Assembly (NCBI RefSeq): GCF_964340395.1
Contig: NC_135549.1
Span: 20,586,342-20,650,341 of the forward strand
Direction of reading: 5' to 3'
DNA from: Glandiceps talaboti
Lineage: Eukaryota > Hemichordata > Enteropneusta > Spengelidae
DNA: 64,000 nt
Shown: piece after piece, positions 1-16,000 of the stretch
Position numbering within the stretch: position 1 is the first letter of the stretch
Layout: the number at the start of each line of letters is the position of its first letter
Made by a program: the position numbers and the translations under genes
Notes under the pieces: generated by a model
Seen by the model: the letters and a program-made list of their open reading frames with translations, nothing else
What the model was told of the DNA's origin: nothing
Database searches by the model: none

Positions 1-2614
<2,614 letters not shown>

Positions 2615-2774
2615 GGAGGAACAACCCAAGATATCTGATATTCTGTTGAAACTTTGTCCATTCCTGAAAATGTATTCCACCACATATATTAAAGACTTTG
2701 ATAACATGACAGCAACGTTAGATGAATGGTGTAAAAAATCACCACAATTTAATACTGTAGTTCGAGAATTTGAG
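2615..2774 (+). CDS. FGD gene exon: DH domain, middle part
   Basis: Acceptor tttcag, donor gtaagt. Entry phase takes one base to finish a split codon; exit is in phase 0. It encodes 53 residues containing [15 protein letters not shown] and [11 protein letters not shown], typical of the FGD DH domain. First exon of this gene visible in the window. Confidence 0.92.
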
Positions 2775-5700
2775 GTAAGTGATTAGTTCGTTGACCTATG
2801 GTTAGTTGTGTCTAATCACGCATTTTTATTACGTATGTCCTGTGTACCAGTCATTATGTGTGTTGGTGCACACGTATACTAGTGGTATTTTAGCTGTAGT
2901 GCAAACCAAAATCATTATTCTATACTTGTATGCCTGTGAGTGTAAGCATGGAGGTAGGAAAGACTTGGTTTCTACCTCCATGGTATAAGATTATTCAATA
3001 CTGTGTGAGGTAAATAAATTTTAATCATAATTATTATTATATGTATACACAGAGTCATGCAAACACCTGGTAGTATTTTTTCTGAAATTTGCTGTTTTGG
3101 ATATTACATGTAATAATTACAGAACGCTATGATGCATAAAAGCCCATGTGTGGATATAACTCAGGAGTATTTGCAGTCAATTGATTGATCATGTTTTCTG
3201 CTACATTTTAACTACCTAATGCTTACGAAAGTATGGTTGCCGATAACACCATAAGCAGTAGTGCAAATACCCTGTGTACGCCACATGTGCACCAGCTGTC
3301 ACAGGGTTCTGTCATATTTACCGTCATCTTGAATGTACAAATTCACCTGAAAGTATCATGATAGTAAAACGTATAAATTCCTGGTAGCTGTAATTGGAGC
3401 AATATTTTTCTTGCTTTTTGTACATTTTTGAAACTTCTTTATGTTGTTGTCCCCCACCGAGGTATGTATGGTTGGCTAGTGATGCCTCACCGAGGCATGT
3501 ATGGTTGGCCAGTGATGACAACTTGACCTGTGACCATCCCACAAATTTACAATATGTTAATAACAAACAAGTAACAATACTTAATGTATGACTGTTTACA
3601 TATGGTCATCAAACCACTGTCCATAGTACTATCAACAACAAGTAAACAGGTTATTCAGCTCATTAGAAGATTGCCCTGTTTTCAGTAAAGGTTTGATTGT
3701 ATTTTCCAGTGAGAAAAAAAATCACGAAACATAGCAGAAAGTTACAGCTATTGTGGCTTGAAAGAAAATTAACACAGGAATTCAGAAATAATTAAATGAT
3801 AGAATTCTTTGTATAACATTAAAAATAAGAACAGCAATATGATTGATAACATGAAACAAACTATTAATTTTTAAGATTAGAAAAGAAAAGAGTTCTTGTT
3901 TCGAATTTGATGATATTTTGCTAGGGTGCACACACATATGTTGTAACTAGTTTCACAGATAAGGTTAATAGAGAGGAAATAGACAGATAAACAGGAACTT
4001 GCTATCTCTAAGTTGTTTAATTTTTTCATTTTTGTGGACTTACCCCAGGTTCTTGTGTTGATTGTGATAATGCTTTAAAATTTGTAACCAGAATTCATTG
4101 TTTTCAATAATTTGATGAATAAAATGTTTTGTATTTATAATTATATGAGTAAGTTTTTATTTTAGTTTTCATGAAATCACTGAAAACAAGCTCCAGTTTA
4201 GTTACAAAACTATTTTGATATTATAACCACATCCTACAAGTGACTGTGAGTATGTACATGACTTGTACAAAAGTATATGTCTAGAGATTTTTTAGATTGA
4301 TTATATTAACCTTGCCAGTGTTTTGATTAGAAGCCGGCAGCTGTCAAAAACAGGCAGTTGTAATAGCATTTTCGCTGACTGCGACTTTGGGGGGGGGGGG
4401 GGGGGGGGGGGGGGGATTTCCCAAGTAAGAAATATCAGAACAAACACAGCTGTCTTCTATGTGTTGTAGTTCTTGAAAGATGATACACATACATATATAT
4501 ACCTGGCTTACATAGTTGGTGAAGTCCTTATAGTACAGTGTGAAACCAAGTCCTTGTTATTGGGGAATAACATGAAAATATAATATTGGTGCTTTCATGG
4601 ACAACGCAAAAATTTTTGCAGTCCCCTTCCCAAATTTCTATGAATACCAGCCTTGTTTCATTCATACCTTATCTTTATATGTTGATTCTGAACACAGCTT
4701 GGGACTCTGCAGCTCTGTTGTCCATTCAGAAATGGCCCTAGTTCTGTCCATGTCCTGGTCCCATGAATTAAGTAGACATTGTATTTCATGGGTTGAGTAG
4801 ACATACTCTATCATTTAGGCAATACATGTATAGATTGTACCAAAAAATTAATAGATATTTAAGTAGGGTTTGATTACAGTTTGTTGTTATGGTAATAATA
4901 TTTGTGTGTTTTGTTTGTTTTCTATTTGTGATACAGAAAAGTGAGAAATGCGCTAATTTACAACTCAAACATCACATGCTGAAACCTATACAGAGAATAC
5001 CCCAGTATAAGTTACTCCTACAAGGTGAGATTCCAATCTTTATACTTTCTGTATATGGAATTGACAATTACCTCAACAGTTTTGGTTTCACTCAGGAGTT
5101 CTGATCTTGTAACGTATTATTTTAGTAAAATTGGCCCTACAAATCAGAACTTTAGTTATTTTCTCCCAGAATCTACCACAAACTCTTATTTTTATGAGCC
5201 CCACCACACATCATGAAATTCATTCTTTCATCATGACTTTGAATCCAAAAAAGACCAGTGGAAATGATAATCAGGCAGACTTCTAATATATGGTGCAGCT
5301 ACTATATCCAAAGATTACAAGATTGATAGTAAAAGGTTTGGGGCCCCAACTAACTGCCATGGTATATTGTATACACAAGTTCAGCATTCTAAGGGGGTAA
5401 AAAACCATGTGTTGTATCTAGTCTGATTCCTCTAAATAGTATAACTGCTGGCATACTACATTCACAGTTATTGGATAAAAATGAAAATGTGTTTTGAATT
5501 TTTTTTTTTTTTGGCTTTTCTTCAACAGATTATCTGAAATACTTGGACCCAGAATCTGAGGAATGTAAAAGCACTGAACGTAAGTTTTACTGAAAGCCTT
5601 CCATGTTTTGTGGGAAATGAATTGTGTAATTGTATTGGCCATATCTTGTCTGAAAGGTTCAGTCATTGGGCCATTTACATGTATGTAACCACTTGCTACC

Positions 5701-8700
5701 CTTAGTTGGTTACCTATTTAATATCTAAGTGAAGCGGAACAAATACTGAATCTTTCATGCTAGGCCACATATCTTTTATGGTATAACTTCAACACAAGGA
5801 CTATGTTTATGAATTAGTAACAGCTTAAAACTGTAATTTTTTAGTTTTATTTCTTTATTTCAGGCCATCAAGATGTCCCGTAAAAAATATTAAAAACAAA
5901 GAAAAAGAAAAAGAAAGAATAATATTAAACAAGCAACTCTCTTGTACTGTACATAACAATCCTATAATTTCTCCAAAAGTTTGAACAAAAATATGCATCT
6001 GTCCATCTGAATCAATGCAGATTCGAAAGTATTGTTACTCTCTAGAATATGTCTGTTAAATGTATACAGCAGCTTTCAGTGGAGCGATGTAAACTTCAAA
6101 ATATTTTTTGGTTACACAGATATTACTAATGCTGACTGCACCTCTTAGGTCAAATACTAATCGCATTGTGTAATTATGTGCCACTTTTAAAGTATGCATC
6201 ATCCTAGTACTATAGTTACACCAAACATTTAAACAATATACATTGTATAAAAAAAGAAATCTAAAAAGTGTACATTTGACCTCCTCGGAGCAATAACCAA
6301 ATTTACAAACACTAAAATTTGTCCTAGCATAAAAAAAAACCTTCACATATCAACTTCGTCATCCCCTGTGGACGACATAATGTACCCGAGGTACTTTTTA
6401 GAGGTTGCAAACTTCAATTGCTTCCCGTACAAATAAACATTAGAGATCCGAACATTTCCAAAATCTAGGGTAAATAAGTACTGAAATCACCAGAAAACAA
6501 AAGAATGGTTGTTTTTGTGAAACCATCCAGTAAGGAAGTCATTACACTACATGAATCTAACTTGATATGGTAAATAGAAACTGAGGTCAGAGGTCAGAGG
6601 TCATGATTGAAATATTCACAGGTCAAAGGGCATGAGAATTGATACATTCAGTATCCTTACAGTAACAGTACTGAGATAATACAAATCAATCATCAGAAAA
6701 CGTTTTGTAGTAGCTCTGTCTTCACTTGTAGACAGACTGTACATTATTTACACCTTTGTATTTTTACATACAGTAATTAGTGTTCCAATTTATTAAAAAT
6801 AGCTAATATTTTGGATTGTACAAGGCAATTATTTCATGAATGTATGAGAATTCAAGTCCTCTGCCGTATACTTTGGAGTTGAGACAGCATTCGAAAAATG
6901 ATACAAGTTGAAAAAAAAAGTTTAAACCTTAGATGAAATGTCCTCAAGTCATCAGCACACTGTCCTTTATAGAAATGTTTACGTTCCACTCTGAAGCATT
7001 GATTTACTTTTAGAAATTAAAAAAAGTCATGTTTTTTCTTTATCACAACTAGTCAACAATATTGGTGACCTTTGACCCCTGTTGTCAATTTTGTAACAAC
7101 AAGAATATGAAATGATATGTCACTTTCACCAAACAAATATTATTCAACTTTCACCAACATTCTGTTTATTTATTCACCTTTCACTGACATTGTTTTGTAA
7201 AAATAACGTTATTTTGTTTGTATTCTAGGTGCACTTGTACTTGTAAGTGAAGTTGCAAACCATGCTAATGAAAGTATCAGGCAAATAGTAAGTGTCAGAG
7301 TCTATTTTGTGAGTATTTTAGACTAAGCGATAGATTGGAATAACTAATATTAAACACAAAAACACTCCCTCTCTAAACAAACAAACAGCTCCATTCTGTA
7401 AACCAAGTGGGATGGGGTTGGGTGGGGTTGGGGATGGAGGGTCTCTAGCAATGAAACAGCTCATGTGGACCTGACAGAAATATGAAATATAAAATTTGTA
7501 GAGAACTTGCATATTAATCTTTGTGCACCCAATAAAACGTGATTTATTATTAAAAATGTAATTGACCATGTTGATGGATATATGTTGTCTGTAAAAAGTA
7601 CTTCTGTGTTAAAAAAAGAGAGAAAAAACTCAGACTATTTCTTGATTTCTCGTTCAGGAAACAGTTCTAGTCCGTCTAATTAGATGAATTACTTGTCATT
7701 GATGGCATTATGTGCACTGTCTTAATATCTGTGTCTAAATTTTCTAAATAAACTACAAATTGACCATTTGTGAAATGTTGATGGTGTTTAGTGATCAAAC
7801 ATACATCAGTTAATATACAACAATTTGCCTTTAAATAAGTCACAAATGTTTACAAAAAATTATGAAAAAATGTAGTTGGTAACAGCTATCAATCAAAGTA
7901 CAGAAAGTTTAGGGTATTGTTTAGTAAACACTGGGATAACCCTCTGGGTGGAGGGTCCATGGATAAACTTTGCGTCTTCTGTTCAAACTTTGTGACAAAT
8001 AAGTAAAACTACTAGGTTCCTCAATCCTAGTAAATGAATGACTTCATTGTGTAACTGTAACAAAGACTTCATTATAACAAACCTTGTAAATGTCCTTCAG
8101 TAAGTTTATAATAAAAAAGTGACGACATATCTCTGTTTTCAACTACGTACTTAATAATTAGGTTTTCATGTTTTAGTTTAACAACACACATTTTTTTTTT
8201 AATTTCAGGACAGTTTTGCCAAGATGTTAGAGATACAGAGGAATTTGATTGGTCACATTGAACTTATTCAGCCTAGTAGGGTATGTACAATTTTATTTAT
8301 AAAAATTATTTCATTACCAATTTGTTGTCCTAATTTTAAAAAAACAAAAAAAAACAAAAAAAACTTTAATAGTACATGTACTTGGTAATGCTGAGAGTTT
8401 ATTTTGAGTGTTTGCAATCAAATTCCAATCTTTTCATTATTCACCTTTTCCTGTAAAGATGACTGTACACATACAAGACAGGGAAATGCTCCCATATAAA
8501 AGAATTGAAAGGGCACAGTCTGTTATTTTGGCTCAACAATTTGTTATAAAAGGGGAAGTCCTGAGTGCCTATACCCTAAACAGTGTAAAACAGCTCTAAT
8601 GAATATTCAGTGTACAATTTGCTTACATTATTTCTGATGACTCCCATGATGCAATAGCCCATCGCAAAGATACCCTTATAAAGGCACAAAATCAACTTGA

Positions 8701-11700
8701 TGTTTTTTCTGAAATCACAAGTAATTGTAGGTGATGTAAAAATCATGAAATGATTCTCCAGAACCCATAGTTTATGAAAATGACTTCATTTCCTGGAGTG
8801 ATGTTCCCCATTTAATTATTCATAAATAGATGTAAACTTCTGGGAATGTTCTTCTTTTTATAGGTATTTATCAAAGAAGGAGAATTACTTAAATTATCCA
8901 GAAAAGAAATGCAACCAAGAATGTTTTTTCTGGTGAGTTTTGATGTACTCGGTAAAATAGAATCTCTGAGAAAATACAAACTAACGCTGTTTATACCAAA
9001 GAGAACTAAGACTATGACAACGTTGCAAAATTTTCATCAGAATTCAAAACTTAATATTGACTTTAAACTTTATTGAAATTACCATCGTCACTTCATGAAG
9101 AAGTGCTAGTCCACATTTTCTGACTTGAGATTTGCTATTAAGACGAATACTATAATTGTAAAATATGTTTACATGTTCCTCAAGAAATCCAGCTAATTTT
9201 GTACCCAGGTGTTAAAGAATTGTGCTCATTTTCTTTTCTCTTTTCAGTTTAATGACAAATTGTTGTATTGTGTACCACAAGGTGGTTTATATAAACTCAA
9301 ATATCATTTACCATTGGCTGGCATGAAGGTAAGAATTGTTTTTAATCAAATTCTCACAGCTGTTATTTTGTGTTTTGTTACCTGTAGTGTAAAATACATC
9401 ACTGAATAGAATTATTACCTCTGCCAATGAAGTTGATGAGAGGTTATGTTTTCACATGTTTTGTTTGTGTGTATGTATGTATGTATGTACGTGTGTAGGT
9501 ACGTACGTACATAGGTACATATGTGGGTAGGCAGTTGGTATGTATGTATGTATGTATGTATGTATGTATGTATGCATGTATGTATGTATGAATGTATGTA
9601 TGTATGTATGTATGTATGTATGTATGAATGTATGTATGTATGTATGTATGTATGTATGTATGTATGTATGTATGCATGTATGTATGTATGTATGTATGTA
9701 TGTATGTATGTATGTATGTATGTATGTATGCATGTATGTATGTATGAATATGTACGTATGTACCTTACATCCGTACATATAAATTGTGTTAAACTTCATA
9801 CACCAATTTATTTGACTGTTTTCATAGGTGTTTACATGTTATAAACAGATCTTTCACCATTCCATTCAGCAACTAGTGGTAATGAAATCCTAAAACTAGA
9901 ACCATGAACAAGAAAAATATTACTGTAAAAAACTAATTTTTTATCCTTTTGATATCAGGTTGTTGTACCAGACCGAGAAGACTTTAAGAATGAATTCAGT
10001 ATTTGTACATCTGTTAGATCATTTACTCTCTTTGCAAGGTAGGCTATATAATATAATCTACATTTTCTCTTTCTTTTGTCATGAAGTCATGGTGTTTTTG
10101 ATATTCTGTCATTTAGTAAAGATACTATCTACAATATGCCAACAAGATGTCTAACAAGAGAACTGACGTTGGACTCTTGGTTTATATAAAACATCAAATA
10201 TTGTTACTCACAGAATCAGAATATGTCCACATTTTTGTTATATTACAACATTGTCAGTGATGGTACTGCACAGGATTTGAGATCCCAGATTCCAGATGTT
10301 ACTCCAATTTGCTCCATGTGTCACTAGTGAGACATGTGATTTCAACCCATTGTAGTATATGCCACTGATAATACCATTGTTAGCAAACTTAGGATTATTC
10401 TCATTAATTTGCCAACTCTTGTGGGTTGCAATATGCTTCAGATGTCCAATGTTTACGAGAATTGATACAAACAAACTACTTTGTTTTCACTTTTGAGACG
10501 TATAGTCTTGGTAGTAAATGGGAACCCCACTCCTGGAAATAAAGGCATTTTCATAAACTATGGGTTCTGGATGAGTGATTGTTTGCACTGAATGGAATAG
10601 GCAGTTAGGAATCATGAATATTCATTGTTCAACCATGAATATGTTATTTCTTCAGACTTCCATGATACATTGGCCCACAGCAAAGATACCCTATAAAGGC
10701 ACAAGATCAACGATGTTTCTCTGAAATCACAAGTAATTGTAGATGATGTAAAATCACGAAATGACTCCAAGACCCATAGTTTATGACAATGCCTCTATTT
10801 CCTGGAGTGGTGTTCCCCTTTAAACATTTGAAAATCTCTACAGCTATTGTGTTGTTTATCACAACAGTGTTCTCTTGATTGTAAATTTTATTGTTTTCTG
10901 ACAGAACACTAGATGAACGTGACAAGTGGTTTAAGGCACTGACTGGTGCCATCGATGATGCTGAAAGGAAAAAAAGTACATTTTCAAACCAATCACAGGT
11001 AAAAGAGAGACTATCTAATACAGTTTTGGGGTGGCTGTCGGATGTATGGTAATCTTGCTTCTTATTGAAGCCACACATCCATGTATAAACTAAGGTGGTT
11101 GAATTAAAAAGTTCCAGTAAAAAAGTAACAGACTCATTATTTGTTTGTTTTGCTTTCATTGTAGATTTTAAATGACACTTAATAACTTTTTACAGACTTC
11201 TGACAAGGTACAAACAGAAAGTAGAAAACATTGATAAACAATGACTTTTATGGACTTCTGACGGGGTACAAAAAGAGAGTAGAAAACATTGCTAACTGAT
11301 AACTTTTACTGACTTCTGATGGGGTACAAACAGAGAGTAGAAAACATTACTAACTGATGACTTTTACTGACTTAATCCAACAGGGTAATAGAGAAGAGAA
11401 GATGTTTGAACTTGGCAAAGAGGCTCCAATATGGATTCCAGACAGAAGAGCCACAATGTGTAACATTTGTACATGTGATTTCACAGTGACATGGAGGAGG
11501 CATCATTGTAGAGCGTGTGGAAAGGTAGCTTTCTTTACTTTAGTTGAAAACTGATTTTACGACAAAAAGTATTTTTGTCATCTGTCTTTTTTGAAGAATT
11601 TCTGTCTCAAAATGAAATGAAGACATTATGTTAGTGTGCAGGGACACCACTTTTATATGTCAAAAATATATATCTTGAAAATTACTATTCATGATGTACT

Positions 11701-12971
11701 TCTATTTGAATACTTTGAACTCAGATTGGAAATCACACCAAAGTATTATCTCTGTCTCGTTCCACCATTCTGCATGAGAGCACAAGCTATTCCCAAGTTT
11801 GACTAACCATGTCAAATTTGTCATATTTGCATGAAGTTCACTAGTCTAGTTGCTAGACCTTTAATGTTCTTCCGATACGATACGACAGACGACTGCACAT
11901 CGCTATAGAGGATGCAAGCCCTCACTTGCGAACTTCGTTCGCTTATCGTATCGGAAGAAAGCCCCAACATCTAGCAGCAAGACTAGAAGTTCACTTGGTA
12001 AAAATAGAAACTTTATTTTCTTCAGAAATTTGCATGATTTATGTGAAAAACTTTTCCCCCCTTAATGAACTCTGGCGTCATGCAAATAAGCCTCTGAACT
12101 TTAATGATGTGACATGACCTATACATGTGCATTGGATGACCTCTGAACTTTAATGACATCATTTCTCTTCTGGCAGATTGTGTGTGGCAACTGTTCAAAG
12201 CACAAAGCACCATTGGAATACTTGGGTAATTCAATGGAGAGAGTCTGCAGTAAATGTTTTGAAGTCTTCACCCAAAAGGCACTAGGTAAGAACGAAATAA
12301 AAAAAAATCAATTGTTACTTGAGGAATTTAAACTTCCACAGCTGGACAAAAAATACATGCTAATTCACATGTATATCTTTTTATTACAATAATCACATTG
12401 CTATCATAAATAATTCTGAACTAATTTGATATTGTTTCTAACTTTACATTCAAGTCAGTTTGGACAGAAGTGAATTTTTATGACTTTTTCATTTGATTAC
12501 TTTACAGAGGAAGGAACTAAAGCTACTCCGTTGACACCTCCTGCTGAAAAGCCAGAATCTAAAGGACTTTTTAGTCAACTCAAGGGTAAAATAACCAAAA
12601 CTCCAACTCCTAATGTAGCTAAAGTTCTTCTAGAGGTAAACATTTCAAGTTTTTCTTATGTTGATGCAAGGGAGAATTTTAGTTTTATGGTGGTAGACAG
12701 ATGACATGGGAGAGGGATGAAAAGAGACAGACATACAGAGACAGAGAATGGCAGAGACATACAGACAGACAGATACTATACAGACAGTGAGAGACAGATA
12801 CACAGTGAGACAGAAATAGACTGACCAGCTAGTGAGCTTTGACAAAGTTGATCCAGAACAAATAGTGATTCTACTCAAACTCTATGACTTCACTGACAAA
12901 TTTTAGTGATATAAGACCATGAGATTTAAACATTTGGGTTTAATTGCTAAAGACTATTTATTGACCAATCT

Positions 12972-13022
<51 letters not shown>

Positions 13023-16000
13023 TGTTGTATCATTTCATCTTTCTACAAACTTGGTCAATTTTCAATGTGTTGAATCTAACATGACAATTATTCCAATTGT
13101 TTGATTTATGGACAGGTTACAGCACATGACAATTATTCCAATTGTTTGATTTGTTGACAGGTTACAGCACATGATAGAGACATCGATATGAGTGGACATA
13201 TCTTTAAGAAAACCAAGAAAGACTGGGAAAAGCTTTGGTTTGTCTTAAAAGAGAAAGTGTTGTATACTTATAAAGCCAGTGAGGATGTGAGAGCCGTTGA
13301 TAGTAGGCCTCTACTTGGCTATAAAGTAGAACTTGTGAAAAAGGTATGGTTGGATAGAGTTCTGCTAACTGATTTGAGTGGCAAAAACTATATTTCCAAA
13401 ATTTGCCACGGTGGCGCTCTACTTCCCGTCTGTGTGTCCCTTGGGGGTATACATGACATAGGTTACTTGGTTAATCATAGAGCACTGCTGCTTTCCTCGA
13501 TGTCTAAACAATACAAACAACATCCCTGATTTACACTTCTACAGAATACCAAGGGACAAAGCTCTTAAGAAATGTTACTATGAGGTGATGATACCTCCAA
13601 TTTGAGCAAGGGCGCTGTATTCTCAATTTCCTGTTTGCCGTCTGGAATGGCCTACTGATAATTAAAATAAATGATTGTTGATACACAACCAAGTCTACAT
13701 CATCAAACATTATTCTAAACATTTGAAGTCCCAAGCTTGTGAACCTTTTTTAAAGTGGGCATATGGATGAGGATTTGGTATTTATTTTGGAATTTTGATT
13801 TATAAGGCCATTTTATCATGGCTTCCTACTTAAAAAATCAATGTGAAACAACAATGACCAAGTCAGTGTTTGTAATTCATTACATTGCAAAAAGCTAAAA
13901 ATCAGTGAAAAGTTTGTTATTGTATGTATGACAACAAATATTTTACACACTTAGTAGTGTTTTGCAATTTATTGTGTTACACACAAGGACTTGCTATATG
14001 TTGTTTCACATTAATTTTTCAAAAGTAGGAAACCATGATAAAATTACTTTATAAATTACATATAAAAATCCAAAATAAATATCAAATTCTCATCCATATC
14101 TGCCCACGTTAATGAGATATGTACTAGTCATGTAATGATGATCAGTGAATCCTATATTCATCACACATTACATCTAAATAGTATCAACTTATCTACATTA
14201 AAGTCAGTTGCAACAAAGTTGATTTCAAACGACTGATACTGTAAGCACTGTGATTTACTGGATGCAAAGATTTGAGGAGATATAGTCAGTATATGTTGTG
14301 TATGTCAACTGCTATGAAATCACTGCATGTTGGAATATTAGATTGATTTTGAACTTTACCAATTTTTTGTGTCGTTTTTTGTTACAGTCCATGAAAGGAG
14401 CTGAAGCAGGGACTGCATTTAAGTTATACCATAAAGAGAAGCTTCAAGACACTTTCAAAACGGAAAGCATAGCTAATACTGAAAGGTAGGTTCTGGTCAA
14501 ATTGAAGACTGCCCTCTAGTGTTGAAAATGCAAAACGTAACTGGATGACAAATATTAGTTTGTGTGTAGACATAGGGGGCACTCTAAAAGTCTATTAAAT
14601 GCTCTCTTATTTGAATACCATCACAACTTTTTATATTCTATGTTTCTAGGTGACATAGAATACAAACCAAAATAGTTACAAATGTATCGCCGTATTAGAT
14701 GACTTTTTTGTGCATTTATTCTTCAAACACAATACATCCTCACAGTGATGTCATGAAATATGTCCACATTCATTTATTTATATTTGCATATTCAAATATT
14801 TGTAACATTGGCATATTAATATATTCATAATTTGACATATTCATGTATGTGTGACATGTACGTATTTATAATTCATTTACATATTATTTTCAACGTAAGT
14901 ATAAACAGAGGGTTTATGTGACATTGATATTGCTGTTTTATTACCCTCGCCCCCCCCCCCAAAAAAAAAGCACTCAAAATTACATATTATGAAAATGGAA
15001 AATATTGTTAAGAAACAGCAGTCAGAAAATGAATTTGTTTGTTTTTAGGCCTAAGTTTTTCTTGGTATTTAAAAGGTACTCACAGTTTTCTACTTGACTG
15101 AAGTATACTTAACAATCACTTGCAATTGATTGAAATCAAAACCTGGTATTTGAGATATAACATATAAATGATCTGATGATTGAATTCATTGTATGTTTCA
15201 AAATAACAAAGAAATTCTTACCATGCAATCAACTGTTCTAATACTGTCAGTAGACAATACTTATGTCATAGAAGGCTTGTATAGAACAGTAACGTTATAA
15301 TACTAGAATAGTTCAGGTTTTACACAAATATTTTCACTTGAATAAAAAGTTTATAAACTGAGCTTGTGACACCTTAACTACAAGCGTATACTGCTTAATT
15401 AAGATCTTTGTACCAAGAGTGGCATTAGGTTGGGTTGGATGTATTTGTTGTGCACAAAAAAAACTACCAGTTTGAAGAAAAAAAACAGGATTAAGAAAAA
15501 AAAAACCTTATTGTGAGTGATAGATGTACAAAGTTTTAGCTATTCAAGATAAGTAAATATGGTGCTTAATGCGACCTCAGATAACCTCTCGGGTCAAAGG
15601 TCAAATGAACAGTTGTTGCTCAGAAAGACCACAAGTAATGTCTCTTCACTCTAGCGTGTCTGATCAAAGGTCTTGCTAACCTTGTACTAATGGATAATCC
15701 TATTTATTTTTAGAACCTTCCTATGTAAAGATGTGATGACATCATGTTTTGTTTTGAGAAATGGTAACTAGAATACACTAATTTGTAACTATGACGACAG
15801 TGCACTGTTATTCATAACCTTGTGATTCAATAGCCACACCCGGTTTTGATCATTGTTTGAAATTAAATGGTTTATATTAGTTTGGGTTGGTGTGCCAGGA
15901 TACTGATCAAGCAGATTATTGTCCCTAAAAAATCTTTACATGTTTGAATTATTTTTTACAAGACTGTCTGACCCCCACAGACCCAAATACCATTTTTCTT

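Noticed and set aside
9444-9844. Open frames of His-Thr-Tyr-Ile or Met-Tyr-Val-Cys repeats
   Set aside because: Products of the GTAT tetranucleotide repeat; the same applies near 18308-18658 and 46301-46609.
10707-11159. 150-residue open frame on the minus strand
   Set aside because: It overlaps a transposon end and runs antisense to a confirmed FGD exon, with no recognisable domain.
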